64,000 nt of DNA from Algoriphagus aquimarinus. GTDB taxonomy: Bacteria; Bacteroidota; Bacteroidia; Cytophagales; Cyclobacteriaceae. The stretch covers positions 620,001 through 684,000 of the forward strand of contig NZ_VORW01000001.1 in assembly GCF_007997215.1 (NCBI RefSeq), written 5' to 3'. The position numbers and the translations under genes were made by a program. Positions within the stretch are counted from its first letter, which is position 1, and each line of letters opens with the position of its first letter. Below are positions 17,042 through 26,081 of this stretch, in pieces. Under the pieces are notes generated by a model, which saw nothing but the letters and a program-made list of their open reading frames with translations, was not told the origin of the DNA and did no database searches.

Positions 17042-17850
17042 AACAGTTTTTCTCCGCAGTTTTTGCAGTAATTATCCGTCAAAGGAAGCGGACTAAATCT
17101 GCATTTTGGGCAACTGTTATCTCCCAGCGCCTTTTCATCTTTTCTCTTTTGCGAAGCCATCTCAGAAGATACAATCCCGGTAGGCACAGCGATAATTGCA
17201 TAGCCAAGGAGCATGATAAGTGAAGAAAGTAACTGTCCCAAAGGAGTCACTGGGTAGATATCACCAAAACCCACGGTAGTCAAGGTCACGATAGCCCAAT
17301 ACATACCGATAGGAATACTGGTAAATCCATGCTCTGGACCTTCAATAATAAACATGCATGTCCCCATTATCAAGACTATCGTCACCACAAAACCTATAAA
17401 TATCAAAATCTTATGAGAACTGGCTCTTAGGGATTTGGTCAGATATTCTGCCTCAGCCACATAACGACCAAGCTTCAAAATTCGGATCACGCGCAAGAGA
17501 CGTAAAGCTCTCACCACAGTAAGCAGTTGAGAATTGACCACAAAGAAGCTTAAATAGGAAGGTAATATTGCCAGCAAATCGACCATACCAAAAAAACTGA
17601 AAATGTAGCCACTAGGTTTTCTAGATAGCCAAACCCTCAACAAATATTCAATGGTAAATAGAACGGTAAATACCCATTCAAGAATTAGGAAAATCTCCCC
17701 GTACTGTGCTCTCAGACTGGCAACTGAATCTAAAATTGCCACGAAAATACTTCCAAAAATCATAAACAAGAGTACGATATCGAAAGTCTTCGAAGCCCAA
17801 TCATCGGATTCAAATACTATATGAGCTAGTCGCTTTTTGGAGATTGCCAT
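17038..17850 (-). CDS. Voltage-gated K+ channel with C-terminal zinc ribbon
   Basis: 270 residues, six TM helices. The S4 sensor is seen as RALRLLRVIRILKLGRY (114-130) with regularly spaced arginines, and the selectivity filter TVGFGD at 192-197. After S6 a short cytosolic tail holds a CxxC...CxxC zinc ribbon (C247, C250, C262, C265). It would conduct K+ across the inner membrane. The location beside K+ uptake genes points to potassium balance. The zinc ribbon is an unusual but visible extra. Confidence 0.9.
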   Translation of the reverse strand: MAISKKRLAHIVFESDDWASKTFDIVLLFMIFGSIFVAILDSVASLRAQYGEIFLILEWVFTVLFTIEYLLRVWLSRKPSGYIFSFFGMVDLLAILPSYLSFFVVNSQLLTVVRALRLLRVIRILKLGRYVAEAEYLTKSLRASSHKILIFIGFVVTIVLIMGTCMFIIEGPEHGFTSIPIGMYWAIVTLTTVGFGDIYPVTPLGQLLSSLIMLLGYAIIAVPTGIVSSEMASQKRKDEKALGDNSCPKCRFSPLPLTDNYCKNCGEKLF

Positions 17851-17887
17851 GAGGAAATTTAGAAAAATTTATAAGCCTAAACCAACC

Positions 17888-20350
17888 CTAGTCCAAGTAA
17901 TATACCCGTTTCACCCGAGTACTGATATTAGTCAGCAATTCATAAGGAATGGTGCCAATCTGATCTGCCAGTTCTTTCAATGAGATTTTCTCGCCATAAA
18001 TGATGGCTTCATCTCCTGCCTTCACTTCCATTCCGCTGACATCCACCATGCACATATCCATGCATACATTTCCGATGATGGAAGCCTTTTGCCCATTGAT
18101 CAGTACATAGCCTTTTCCATTACTGAATCTGCGGTCGTAGCCATCAGCATAACCGATGGCAAGCGTGGCAATTTTGCCACCTGTAGCCAAAACACCTTTT
18201 CTAGAATAACCTATTGTCTCACCAGCTTCAAGTTCTTTTACTTGAGAAATAGTTGTTTTCAATGTACTGATTGCTCGGAGAGCCAAGTCATGCTTTCCTG
18301 TCACTTCTACGCCATAAAGACCAATTCCCAATCTAACCATGTCAAATTGAAATTCCGGAAAAGCTACTATTCCAGCAGAATTAAGCGCATGAACAAGAGG
18401 TTTGTAGGAAAGAATATCGATTACTTCATTCTTCATTTCTTCGAAATCCTTCAGCTGACTAAGAGAAAATTCTCTATGAATATCCTCATCAGCTCCAACC
18501 AAGTGAGTGTATATGGAAGCAATTTCCAATTGTGGGTTTGATTGTATTAAGCTCTTCAAACCGTCCAACTGCTTTCTCTCAAAACCCAACCTGTGCATTC
18601 CTGTGTCCATATCGAGATGGATTCTCATGGATGTATGATGAACAGTACACCAAGAAGCAAGGCTCTCAAAAAACTCCGGGCTGAAAACTACTGGCTCCAG
18701 ATCAAACTCACTGCAGAGACCAAAGGATTCCTGCATGGCATTGAGCACCATTATTGGAAGCTTGATTCCTTGTTTGCGCAAAGCAACTCCCTCGTCTGAA
18801 AAAGCGACACCCAAGTAGTTCGCGCCCATCGTCTGGATTTGGTTGGCGATCTCTAGTGCTCCTCCACCGTAGGCAAAAGCCTTCACCATCACCATCACTT
18901 TGGTTTTTGGTGAAATCAGTTTTTTATAGAAATTGTAATTGTGTGTAAGCGCATTGAGATTGATTTCTAGCGTGGTTCCATGGATTCTCTGCTGAAGTCT
19001 ATTGACCACTTCTTCAAACCCAAAAACCCGAGCGCCAGTGATCAAGATCATATCATTTGCGAAAGTCTCAGGATCAAGATTGTTCAAAAGCTCTTCCGTA
19101 GAACTGAAGCCTTTGAAAGCATTTGGAAATTCTTTCTCCAAAAAGAAAATCTCCTTGCCCACACCAAACAGCAGATCAAACTGATATTTCTTGATCAGCT
19201 CCGCCACTTCTTCGTAGATTTTATCGGGTGAACCTTGCTGAAGCAAATCCGACAAAATCAGAATCTTTCGACGTTTAGGTCTTTGCTGATGCATAAAATC
19301 CAGCGCGACTTTCAGCCCCGCCAAATCATTATTATAAGTATCATCGATCAATAGAGAGTCGTTGATACCCGGCTTCAGCGTAAGTCGCATATCTACAGAC
19401 TTCAGATGAATGATTCCTTCTTGGATGGACTCTGCACTTTGCCCCAAGGTCATCGCCGCTACGATCACATGAGTAATGTTTTCCAATGAAGCCACATCTG
19501 TAAACGGCACCTGAAAAGTATGCGTGCTGAGATCTGATTTCATCAGAATTATTCGAGCTGCATTCCCTTTTACTTTCACTGATCTGGTAAATTCAGCTCC
19601 AGCTCGATCGGACCAACCTACGAGCTTATCCGTCGGAAAAAGAGCCTCTATTCGCTCAGAAACTTGCTTTTGATCTGTGCAGTAAATCAAGAAATTCGAA
19701 TCCAAAAAAAGCGAAAGCTTCTCATTGAGCTTAGAATCCAAACTTTCAAACCCCTCTTGATGTGCTGTTCCGAGATTTGTGAATATTCCCAGATTCGGTT
19801 TGATCATTTCTTCCAAAGCGGCCATTTCGCCAGCCTTAGATATCCCGGCTTCCAGAATTGCTACTTGGTGGTAGCCCTCAATACCAAAGATCGAAAGAGG
19901 AACACCTACTTGGGAATTATAACTTTTCGGGCTTTTGGCCACAGCGTATTTCTGTCCCAAAATCTGCCCTAGCCATTCCTTAACGATAGTTTTACCATTA
20001 CTCCCCGCTATGCTGACAACAGGATTTGTGAACAGGGATCGCTGAAATTGAGCTAAAAGCTGTAAGGCTCTCCGAGTATCTGAGACCTTGATAAAACAGA
20101 GATCCGGAAAGCTAAGCTCATCAAAATCATTATGCACCAAAAACGTCTTTACTCCCAATGCTGCTACCTGAGAAATAAAATCAGCGCCATCCGCTTTGGC
20201 TCCTTTCAGCGCTACAAATAGTGTTTTATCAGGATGAAGAATTTGTCTCGAATCAATGGCAATTTGAGAAATCAGCTGCTCACTATCTTGATGGATAATG
20301 CTTCCCTCTACGATTTCCGTAATTTGTTTTTGACTAATTTCCTGAAACAT
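17888..20350 (-). CDS. murF-alr: Bifunctional MurF/alanine racemase fusion
   Basis: 820 residues. The N-terminal half (about 1-455) is MurF, which adds D-Ala-D-Ala to UDP-MurNAc-tripeptide with ATP; its P-loop is GSNGKT at 116-121. The C-terminal half (about 460-820) is alanine racemase, with the PLP lysine K490 in VMVKAFAYGGG and late motifs AIGYADGYDRR and CMDMCMVDVSG. The fusion supplies D-Ala to its own pathway in peptidoglycan synthesis and is a known arrangement in Bacteroidota. It overlaps the upstream membrane-protein gene by 17 nt. Confidence 0.95.
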   Translation of the reverse strand: MFQEISQKQITEIVEGSIIHQDSEQLISQIAIDSRQILHPDKTLFVALKGAKADGADFISQVAALGVKTFLVHNDFDELSFPDLCFIKVSDTRRALQLLAQFQRSLFTNPVVSIAGSNGKTIVKEWLGQILGQKYAVAKSPKSYNSQVGVPLSIFGIEGYHQVAILEAGISKAGEMAALEEMIKPNLGIFTNLGTAHQEGFESLDSKLNEKLSLFLDSNFLIYCTDQKQVSERIEALFPTDKLVGWSDRAGAEFTRSVKVKGNAARIILMKSDLSTHTFQVPFTDVASLENITHVIVAAMTLGQSAESIQEGIIHLKSVDMRLTLKPGINDSLLIDDTYNNDLAGLKVALDFMHQQRPKRRKILILSDLLQQGSPDKIYEEVAELIKKYQFDLLFGVGKEIFFLEKEFPNAFKGFSSTEELLNNLDPETFANDMILITGARVFGFEEVVNRLQQRIHGTTLEINLNALTHNYNFYKKLISPKTKVMVMVKAFAYGGGALEIANQIQTMGANYLGVAFSDEGVALRKQGIKLPIMVLNAMQESFGLCSEFDLEPVVFSPEFFESLASWCTVHHTSMRIHLDMDTGMHRLGFERKQLDGLKSLIQSNPQLEIASIYTHLVGADEDIHREFSLSQLKDFEEMKNEVIDILSYKPLVHALNSAGIVAFPEFQFDMVRLGIGLYGVEVTGKHDLALRAISTLKTTISQVKELEAGETIGYSRKGVLATGGKIATLAIGYADGYDRRFSNGKGYVLINGQKASIIGNVCMDMCMVDVSGMEVKAGDEAIIYGEKISLKELADQIGTIPYELLTNISTRVKRVYYLD

Positions 20351-21416
20351 CTTGCTTCGCGCTTTTTTTCTTTTTCTTGAAAAACACCTGTTTAATCCAT
20401 CTAGGAAGGAAAAATGCTCCCAAAATCAAATATGGATAGTAGGAAAGTAACCTCCATAAAATACTCGTGACAAATGTATAATTGGTCAAGAACTCTGTGA
20501 AGAACTGGCCAAAGAAAAATTCCGCGGTTCCGCTGCTACCTGGAGTCGGTGAGATCATCATCACAATCCACATGATCACTTGTCGAGCGAATACAATAAC
20601 ATGCTCGTAGGCAGCCAATGGCACAAATGCAGAAATAAGAGCATTCAGCATCAGATATCTTGAGCTCCAAATGAAGATCGTCGCTACGATAATTGGCAAC
20701 CAATAATTCCATTTTTTTCCAGAAAGCTCTTTGGAAGCTGTAATAATCTGGTCTCCATATTCCTGAGCATCGTGCTTCCATTTCCGCAGCCATTTGATAG
20801 AAAAAATCTTAATGAGCACCCATTTAAAGACCCTAGGTTTATAAAATAAAGCTGCTGCCATCACCAAACTGTAGGATGCATAGAGAGAATATGAAATCCA
20901 GAAAATGGCTTCCATACTATTCTCAAGGTGCATCTCCAGTAGTTTGTTTGCAGGGAAAATATTCCCTTTTGCAAAAAATAGAATAATAGGAGCGCCGATC
21001 ACAAAGAAAAGGTTGTCCAAAATCGCAGTTACCATCACGTATGCAATTGCTCTTCCGAATTTTATCCCTTCTTTATTCAAAATAAAAATAGCCACTGCCG
21101 TACCTCCTACTACCGAGGGTGTGACTGCAGACGCAAACTCCCAAAGAATAATAACGTAAATAGACCGCTTCCAGGTTAAGTGTCGGTCTGTGATCTCCCT
21201 TATTCTGTAAACATATCCTGCATCTCGAATTAAAATGACCAAAATTGCTACTACAACCCAAGGGATAGATGCATCAAATATCCCACTTAAAGAATCCTTG
21301 TTTACAGAAGGATCAAAGTAAAACATACCGAAAACAATGGCCAAGCCAATAATTACCGGCACCCAAATTTTATTCGGATTGAGTGTTTGAAAGATCTTTT
21401 TGTTATCCAATTTCAT
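20334..21416 (-). CDS. Lysylphosphatidylglycerol synthase-TM/YbhN family membrane protein
   Basis: 360 residues with about eight TM helices. The family signature near the C-terminus, SPTPGSSGTAEFFFG, and the early EFASAVTPSVVGG identify the UPF0104/flippase-like LPG_synthase_TM family. Members take part in lipid or glycolipid transfer or flipping; no substrate can be assigned. The C-terminus is strongly basic. It sits between scpA (3 nt upstream stop) and murF-alr in one probable operon. Confidence 0.85.
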   Translation of the reverse strand: MKLDNKKIFQTLNPNKIWVPVIIGLAIVFGMFYFDPSVNKDSLSGIFDASIPWVVVAILVILIRDAGYVYRIREITDRHLTWKRSIYVIILWEFASAVTPSVVGGTAVAIFILNKEGIKFGRAIAYVMVTAILDNLFFVIGAPIILFFAKGNIFPANKLLEMHLENSMEAIFWISYSLYASYSLVMAAALFYKPRVFKWVLIKIFSIKWLRKWKHDAQEYGDQIITASKELSGKKWNYWLPIIVATIFIWSSRYLMLNALISAFVPLAAYEHVIVFARQVIMWIVMMISPTPGSSGTAEFFFGQFFTEFLTNYTFVTSILWRLLSYYPYLILGAFFLPRWIKQVFFKKKKKSAKQDVSGN

Positions 21417-21419
21417 ACG

Positions 21420-22169
21420 TTAGACAGCAGCTATTGGCTCAGTCTTTTCCACCCAAAAATTATTGAAACCATCACCTATGATGATAGTAACAAGAGAAAG
21501 TTGAAGTAATTCTAAGATTGCTAGAAAGGTATAAATCACAAAAATTTTATCGGGTTTGTAGCTGATGAATTCAGCGAATGGTACTTTTTTCTTAAAACTG
21601 ATTTTCTCCAAGACGAAGTCTTTTTGCTGGGCAATAGTATAAGGATACTGAATCACGGTGTGTTTTGTTTCATCCACACGTGAAGCCATTTTGGCCATGG
21701 TCCGCTGGAAGACTTTCAGCAGTTTGTATAAATCCATATCCTGCATTTCAGCATCTACATCATCCACTTTGCTAAGCGCTTTCAATTCCGCTTCGATATT
21801 TCCACGCTTTTGCTTGGACAACTCTTCCCCTTCCATAGTGGAAAGTTCTTCTATAACAGACTTGTATTTTTTGTATTCGAGCAGGTTTCTGATCAATTCC
21901 TCTCTAGGATCTATTTCTTCTCCCGCCTCATTCAGATCTGGTCTAGGCAGCAACATTCTCGATTTAATCTTCATCAGCGTAGCCGCAAAGAGGATAAAAT
22001 CACTGGCAACTTCCATCTCCATCTCCTCCATATGATGCACATAATCGAGGAAATCATGAGTAATCTTCGAAATAGGAATGTCATAAATATCCAGTTCATC
22101 CCGCTCGATGAAGAAGAGCATCAGGTCAAATGGACCTTCAAAGAGTGGTAATTTGATTTCGAAACTCAA
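21420..22169 (-). CDS. scpA: Segregation and condensation protein A
   Basis: 249 residues. The kleisin N-terminus is clear: FEIKLPLFEGPFDLMLFFIE and the LDIYDIPISKITHDFLDY helix, followed by ASDFILFAATLMKIKSRMLLP; the C-terminal winged helix begins near IVYTFLAILEL. ScpA binds SMC heads and ScpB to form the condensin that organises and segregates the chromosome. scpB is not beside it. A promoter -7 element TATCTTTG (minus strand, 22210-22217) precedes the gene, though no matching -33 TTG was found. Confidence 0.92.
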   Translation of the reverse strand: MSFEIKLPLFEGPFDLMLFFIERDELDIYDIPISKITHDFLDYVHHMEEMEMEVASDFILFAATLMKIKSRMLLPRPDLNEAGEEIDPREELIRNLLEYKKYKSVIEELSTMEGEELSKQKRGNIEAELKALSKVDDVDAEMQDMDLYKLLKVFQRTMAKMASRVDETKHTVIQYPYTIAQQKDFVLEKISFKKKVPFAEFISYKPDKIFVIYTFLAILELLQLSLVTIIIGDGFNNFWVEKTEPIAAV

Positions 22170-22347
22170 AGGATATTTAAATTAATGGTTAATTTTGCCA
22201 CCTTGTAGCCAAAGATATTCAATTAAGCTAAATTAATTGGAAACGGCAGGAGAAAGAGGCAATCGCCTTTACACTGAATTTACTAGATTGGAAAAACAAA
22301 GAAGCACATTTATTGTTATTCTAATTTGACCACATTACCGTTGTAAA

Positions 22348-24264
22348 ATGCTTATTGAACCAGGAGAATTATTAGCTCAAATTAATAGCCCCGCAGACCT
22401 TAAAAAATTTCCTAAGGAAAAACTGGTTCAAATCTGTGATGAACTTAGACAGTTCATCGTGGATAATGTTTCCGTTTACGGCGGTCACTTTGGTGCTAGC
22501 CTAGGTGTAGTAGAGCTCACAGTTGCCCTTCATTATGTATTGAATACTCCCGACGATCAATTGGTTTGGGATGTAGGGCATCAGGCTTACGGTCACAAAA
22601 TCCTTACTGAAAGAAGAACACGTTTTCATACCAACCGTCTTTACGGAGGTCTGTCTGGTTTCCCAAAAAGAAAAGAAAGCATCTATGATACATTCGGAGT
22701 AGGTCACTCCAGTACCTCTATTTCCGCAGCATTGGGAATGGCTGTGGCGTCAAAATATAAAGGTCTTTCACAAAAACAGCACGTAGCTGTGATAGGAGAT
22801 GGATCCATGACGGGCGGAATGGCCTTCGAAGCCATGAATCATGCAGGAGTCAGCAACACCAATTTGCTAATTATTCTGAATGACAATTGCATGTCCATCG
22901 ATCCAAATGTGGGGGCGCTGAAAGATTACCTTACAGACATAACCACTTCCAAAACCTATAATAAGGCTAAAGATGAAGTGTGGAAGATATTAGGCAAACT
23001 TAGCAAGTTTGGAACTAGTGCTCAGGATGTGATTTCCAAAGTAGAAGGTGGAATCAAATCAGCTTTACTGAATCAAAGCAATCTTTTCGAATCATTAAAT
23101 CTTCGATATTTCGGACCAGTAGATGGTCACGACGTCAATCATTTGGCAGAAGTGCTGAAAGATCTCAAAGATATTCCTGGACCAAAAATCCTTCATTGTG
23201 TCACTATGAAAGGTAAAGGATACGCTCCAGCAGAAAACGGAAATCAAACGACTTGGCATGCACCAGGAACTTTTGATAAGGTAACTGGGGAAATATATAA
23301 AACTACACCTAGCACTCCACAAGCGCCAAAGTATCAGGATGTCTTTGGACACACCTTGGTGGAACTGGCTGAGCTAGATGATAGAATCATGGGTGTAACT
23401 CCGGCCATGCCGTCTGGATCGTCCATGAATATTATGATGAAAGCAATGCCAGACCGTGCTTTTGACGTAGGAATTGCAGAGCAGCATGCAGTGACTTTTT
23501 CAGCTGGATTGGCTACACAAGGACTCGTTCCTTTCTGTAATATCTATTCTACGTTTATGCAGCGTGCTTACGATCAGGTGTTACATGACGTATGTATCCA
23601 AAATCTCCCGGTAGTTCTTTGCTTGGATAGAGCAGGTTTTGCGGGTGCTGATGGACCTACGCATCATGGCGCTTATGATATTGCTTTCTTCAGATGCATT
23701 CCAAATTTGGTCGTTTCGGCTCCAATGAATGAGGAAGAACTTCGAAATATGATGTATTCTGCTTCGATTCATAATGGACCATATTCTATTCGATACCCAC
23801 GCGGAAAAGGTGTGATGCCAGAGTGGAAAACTCCATTTGAGCAAATTCCTGTAGGTCAAGGAAGAATCGTAAAAGAAGGCGAAGAGATCGCCATCCTAAC
23901 GATTGGACACATCGGAAACTATGCTGTAGAAGCCTGCGAAAAACTTGAAAAAGAGGGTTTAAATCCTGCTCAGTACGACATGCGATTCGTGAAGCCTCTA
24001 GACGGGGAATTACTTCATGAGATTTTTGGCAAATTCAAAAAGGTAATCACTGTAGAAGATGGGTGCCTTATGGGTGGCTTTGGGTCGGCAGTGATCGAGT
24101 GGATGATGGATAATGGATATCAAGCCCAAGTGAAGCGTCTAGGCATCCCAGATCATATCATTGAGCATGGAGAGCAGATCGAACTACATCGTGAATGCGG
24201 TTTTGATCCAGAAGGAATAGCCGAAGCCGTGAGAAATATGGCTGAGGTATCCAAAACAGTCTAA
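22348..24264 (+). CDS. dxs: 1-deoxy-D-xylulose-5-phosphate synthase
   Basis: 638 residues, the normal DXS length. Thiamin-pyrophosphate-binding GDGSMTGG at 150-157 with the following LNDNCMSIDPNVG; the transketolase central domain has VGIAEQHAVTFSAGLA, and DGPTHHGAYDIAF is typical of DXS. The enzyme condenses pyruvate and glyceraldehyde-3-phosphate in the first step of the MEP isoprenoid pathway in the cytosol. It uses TPP, the cofactor that controls two other loci here. The hydrolase gene follows after 3 nt. Confidence 0.95.
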   Translation: MLIEPGELLAQINSPADLKKFPKEKLVQICDELRQFIVDNVSVYGGHFGASLGVVELTVALHYVLNTPDDQLVWDVGHQAYGHKILTERRTRFHTNRLYGGLSGFPKRKESIYDTFGVGHSSTSISAALGMAVASKYKGLSQKQHVAVIGDGSMTGGMAFEAMNHAGVSNTNLLIILNDNCMSIDPNVGALKDYLTDITTSKTYNKAKDEVWKILGKLSKFGTSAQDVISKVEGGIKSALLNQSNLFESLNLRYFGPVDGHDVNHLAEVLKDLKDIPGPKILHCVTMKGKGYAPAENGNQTTWHAPGTFDKVTGEIYKTTPSTPQAPKYQDVFGHTLVELAELDDRIMGVTPAMPSGSSMNIMMKAMPDRAFDVGIAEQHAVTFSAGLATQGLVPFCNIYSTFMQRAYDQVLHDVCIQNLPVVLCLDRAGFAGADGPTHHGAYDIAFFRCIPNLVVSAPMNEEELRNMMYSASIHNGPYSIRYPRGKGVMPEWKTPFEQIPVGQGRIVKEGEEIAILTIGHIGNYAVEACEKLEKEGLNPAQYDMRFVKPLDGELLHEIFGKFKKVITVEDGCLMGGFGSAVIEWMMDNGYQAQVKRLGIPDHIIEHGEQIELHRECGFDPEGIAEAVRNMAEVSKTV

Positions 24265-24267
24265 ACA

Positions 24268-25041
24268 ATGTCTTCTATTCATTTTTTTGAAAAAGGCCAA
24301 GGTCAGCCTGTGATTCTTATCCATGGATTCTGCGAAATCTCTGAGATGTGGAGAGAGTTTGCAGAGGCACTTTCCTCTAATTTCAGAGTGATTTGCCCTG
24401 ATCTCCCTGGTTGTGGAAAATCACCTTTGACACTTACCCATGCAAGTTTGGAAGAAGTTGCGGTTGTGTTGGAAGATTGGATAGAAGAAGAAAACATCCA
24501 AGATCCCATCGTCATCGGACATTCTTTGGGAGGGTATGTGACTTTAGCCCTGCTAGAACTAATGGGCTCAAAGCTAAAAGCAATTGGGCTTTTTCATTCT
24601 ACTGCCTTTGCCGATGATGAAGAGAAAAAGGGCATGCGTGATCGAACAGTCATTTTTCTGAAAAAACACAGAGTAGATACCTTCGTCACCTCATTTGTGC
24701 CTCCACTTATCCCTGAGCACAAAAGAGATGATTTTCAAGCTGAAATTGCAGTAGCTATAGCTCAAGCAAAGCAATCCACTTTGGAAGGATTAATTGCCTA
24801 TACCAAAGCGATGCGTGATAGAAAGGATCGTTTTGAGGTGTTAAGGAATTTCACTGGGTCAAAACTCATGATCGCCGGTACGCTAGACGGAGCTGTCAAA
24901 ATCGATGCTAGTCGCAAACACAAACTAGCTGTCTCGGAATATCACGAACTTGATGGTGTCGGCCATCTAGGAATGATCGAGCAAAAAAATGAGTGTATTG
25001 AGATTCTGAGAGGGTTTTGTGGGAACTTCACTAAAGGGTAA
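24268..25041 (+). CDS. Alpha/beta hydrolase
   Basis: 257 residues. Oxyanion region VILIHGFCEISEMW, nucleophile elbow GHSLGG (serine nucleophile, about residue 91), and a late GVGHLGMIEQ containing the catalytic histidine. The acid is probably the Asp in MIAGTLDGAV. A cytosolic esterase or lipase-like hydrolase of unknown substrate, co-transcribed with dxs. Confidence 0.88.
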   Translation: MSSIHFFEKGQGQPVILIHGFCEISEMWREFAEALSSNFRVICPDLPGCGKSPLTLTHASLEEVAVVLEDWIEEENIQDPIVIGHSLGGYVTLALLELMGSKLKAIGLFHSTAFADDEEKKGMRDRTVIFLKKHRVDTFVTSFVPPLIPEHKRDDFQAEIAVAIAQAKQSTLEGLIAYTKAMRDRKDRFEVLRNFTGSKLMIAGTLDGAVKIDASRKHKLAVSEYHELDGVGHLGMIEQKNECIEILRGFCGNFTKG

Positions 25042-25139
25042 ATAGATTTGATTTGGCTTAAATAGCCAATTTAAATTGGTTAGAAGATTTACCGATACTA
25101 TAGAATTCAAAGTCTTAAAAGAGAGTATAGCAATATGTC

Positions 25140-25168
25140 GCCGGCCTCGACTTCGCTCGGCCACCGGC
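25140..25168. repeat. Imperfect inverted repeat containing TCGACTTCGCTC
   Basis: GCCGG at one end pairs with CCGGC at the other, with an inner CC/GG pair, around the core TCGACTTCGCTC. The same core occurs in the hairpin at 33482-33528, so the element belongs to a dispersed palindromic family. It is in the intergenic gap after the hydrolase gene. Confidence 0.5.
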
Positions 25169-25180
25169 AGTTCTTAAGAA

Positions 25181-25231
25181 AGGGAGGGGGAGGAAAAGCG
25201 TGGCTCCGCCACGCTTTTCCTCCCCCTCCCT
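25181..25231. repeat. Perfect 24-bp inverted repeat with 3-nt loop
   Basis: The arm 25181-25204 (begins AGGGAGGGGGAGG) is fully complementary to 25208-25231 around the loop TCC. Purine-rich on one side and pyrimidine-rich on the other. No T-tract follows on either strand, so a simple terminator is less likely than a palindromic repeat element, though it could still stop converging transcripts. Confidence 0.7.
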
Positions 25232-25238
25232 GTATAAC

Positions 25239-25550
25239 TTAGCTTTCGGTTGGTGAGCTTGTCGAACCAATCGAACTCCCTTTACTTAGCTCTTTCAGTT
25301 TTTGAAAATCTCTACTTATTAATGCTTCTTTCTTTGCGCGAGACCATTTTTTAATCTGAATTTCTCTTTCAAATGCTTCATCAATCCTATCAAACTCCTC
25401 AAAGTACGCTAGCTTAACTGGTAAATGCTTTCGCGTAAAATTAGAACCTTCGCCGAGCTGATGCTCTTGCATTCTTAACTCAAGATTTTTTGTGCTCCCC
25501 GTATAATATGATCCATTTCCACAAATCAATATGTACATGAACGCTTCCAT
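25239..25550 (-). CDS. GIY-YIG nuclease family protein
   Basis: 103 residues, URI-type. The GIY part is MYILICGNGSYYTGSTKNLELR and the conserved arginine, ITGSxxxLxxRxxxH, is present; the catalytic glutamate lies in AFEREIQIKKWSRAKKEALI. The last 13 residues (GSSIGSTSSPTES) come from translation of a dispersed repeat (TTGGTGAGCTTGTCGAACCAA), so the C-terminus is probably not conserved. A different subgroup from the tiny GIY-YIG proteins at 62.5 kb. Role unknown. Confidence 0.8.
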   Translation of the reverse strand: MEAFMYILICGNGSYYTGSTKNLELRMQEHQLGEGSNFTRKHLPVKLAYFEEFDRIDEAFEREIQIKKWSRAKKEALISRDFQKLKELSKGSSIGSTSSPTES

Positions 25551-25598
25551 TAGTCATCGATTAGAGTTTTCATTTAAAACTAAATAGTTGATAAAAAA

Positions 25599-26081
25599 TC
25601 ACAACTTACTCCCAAGCACCCCCATCAACTTTTCCAAATACTCCTGATCTACCCCATCAAAATCATCCAATTGATCGGAATCCACATCGAGCACCATAGC
25701 GACTAATCCACCTTTGAAGACGGGAACTACGATCTCTGACTTGGAAGCCGAGCTGCAAGCGATATGTCCTGGAAAAGCATCCACATCTGGAACAAGAACT
25801 GTTTTCCCTTCTTGCCATGCGGTACCACACACCCCTTTTCCCATAGAAATCCTCGTACAGGCGATCGGTCCCTGAAATGGCCCCAATACTAACTGATTCT
25901 CTTTGGCCAGGTAAAAACCAACCCAAAAGAAGTCAAATGCTTCTTTCAGCGCTGCAGAGATATTGGCCAGATTCGCGTAAAGATCTGGCTCACCAGTAAT
26001 CAAGGCTTCGATCTGTGGTAAAATCGCTTCGTATTTTTCAGCTTTTGTCGCCGACTCGGGAATGTATAGACTATCAGACAT
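25599..26081 (-). CDS. msrC: Free methionine-(R)-sulfoxide reductase (GAF domain)
   Basis: 160 residues forming one GAF domain. The three conserved cysteines of fRMsr are at C75 (GPIACTRI), C85 (GKGVCGTAW) and C109 (FPGHIACSSASKSEIVVP). The enzyme reduces free Met-R-sulfoxide with thioredoxin. The start overlaps the ribD stop by 8 nt, so the two are co-transcribed. Confidence 0.9.
   Translation of the reverse strand: MSDSLYIPESATKAEKYEAILPQIEALITGEPDLYANLANISAALKEAFDFFWVGFYLAKENQLVLGPFQGPIACTRISMGKGVCGTAWQEGKTVLVPDVDAFPGHIACSSASKSEIVVPVFKGGLVAMVLDVDSDQLDDFDGVDQEYLEKLMGVLGSKL

Noticed and set aside
17888..20350. MurF-alanine racemase fusion as a novel architecture
   Set aside because: Both halves are intact, and this fusion is known in Bacteroidota.
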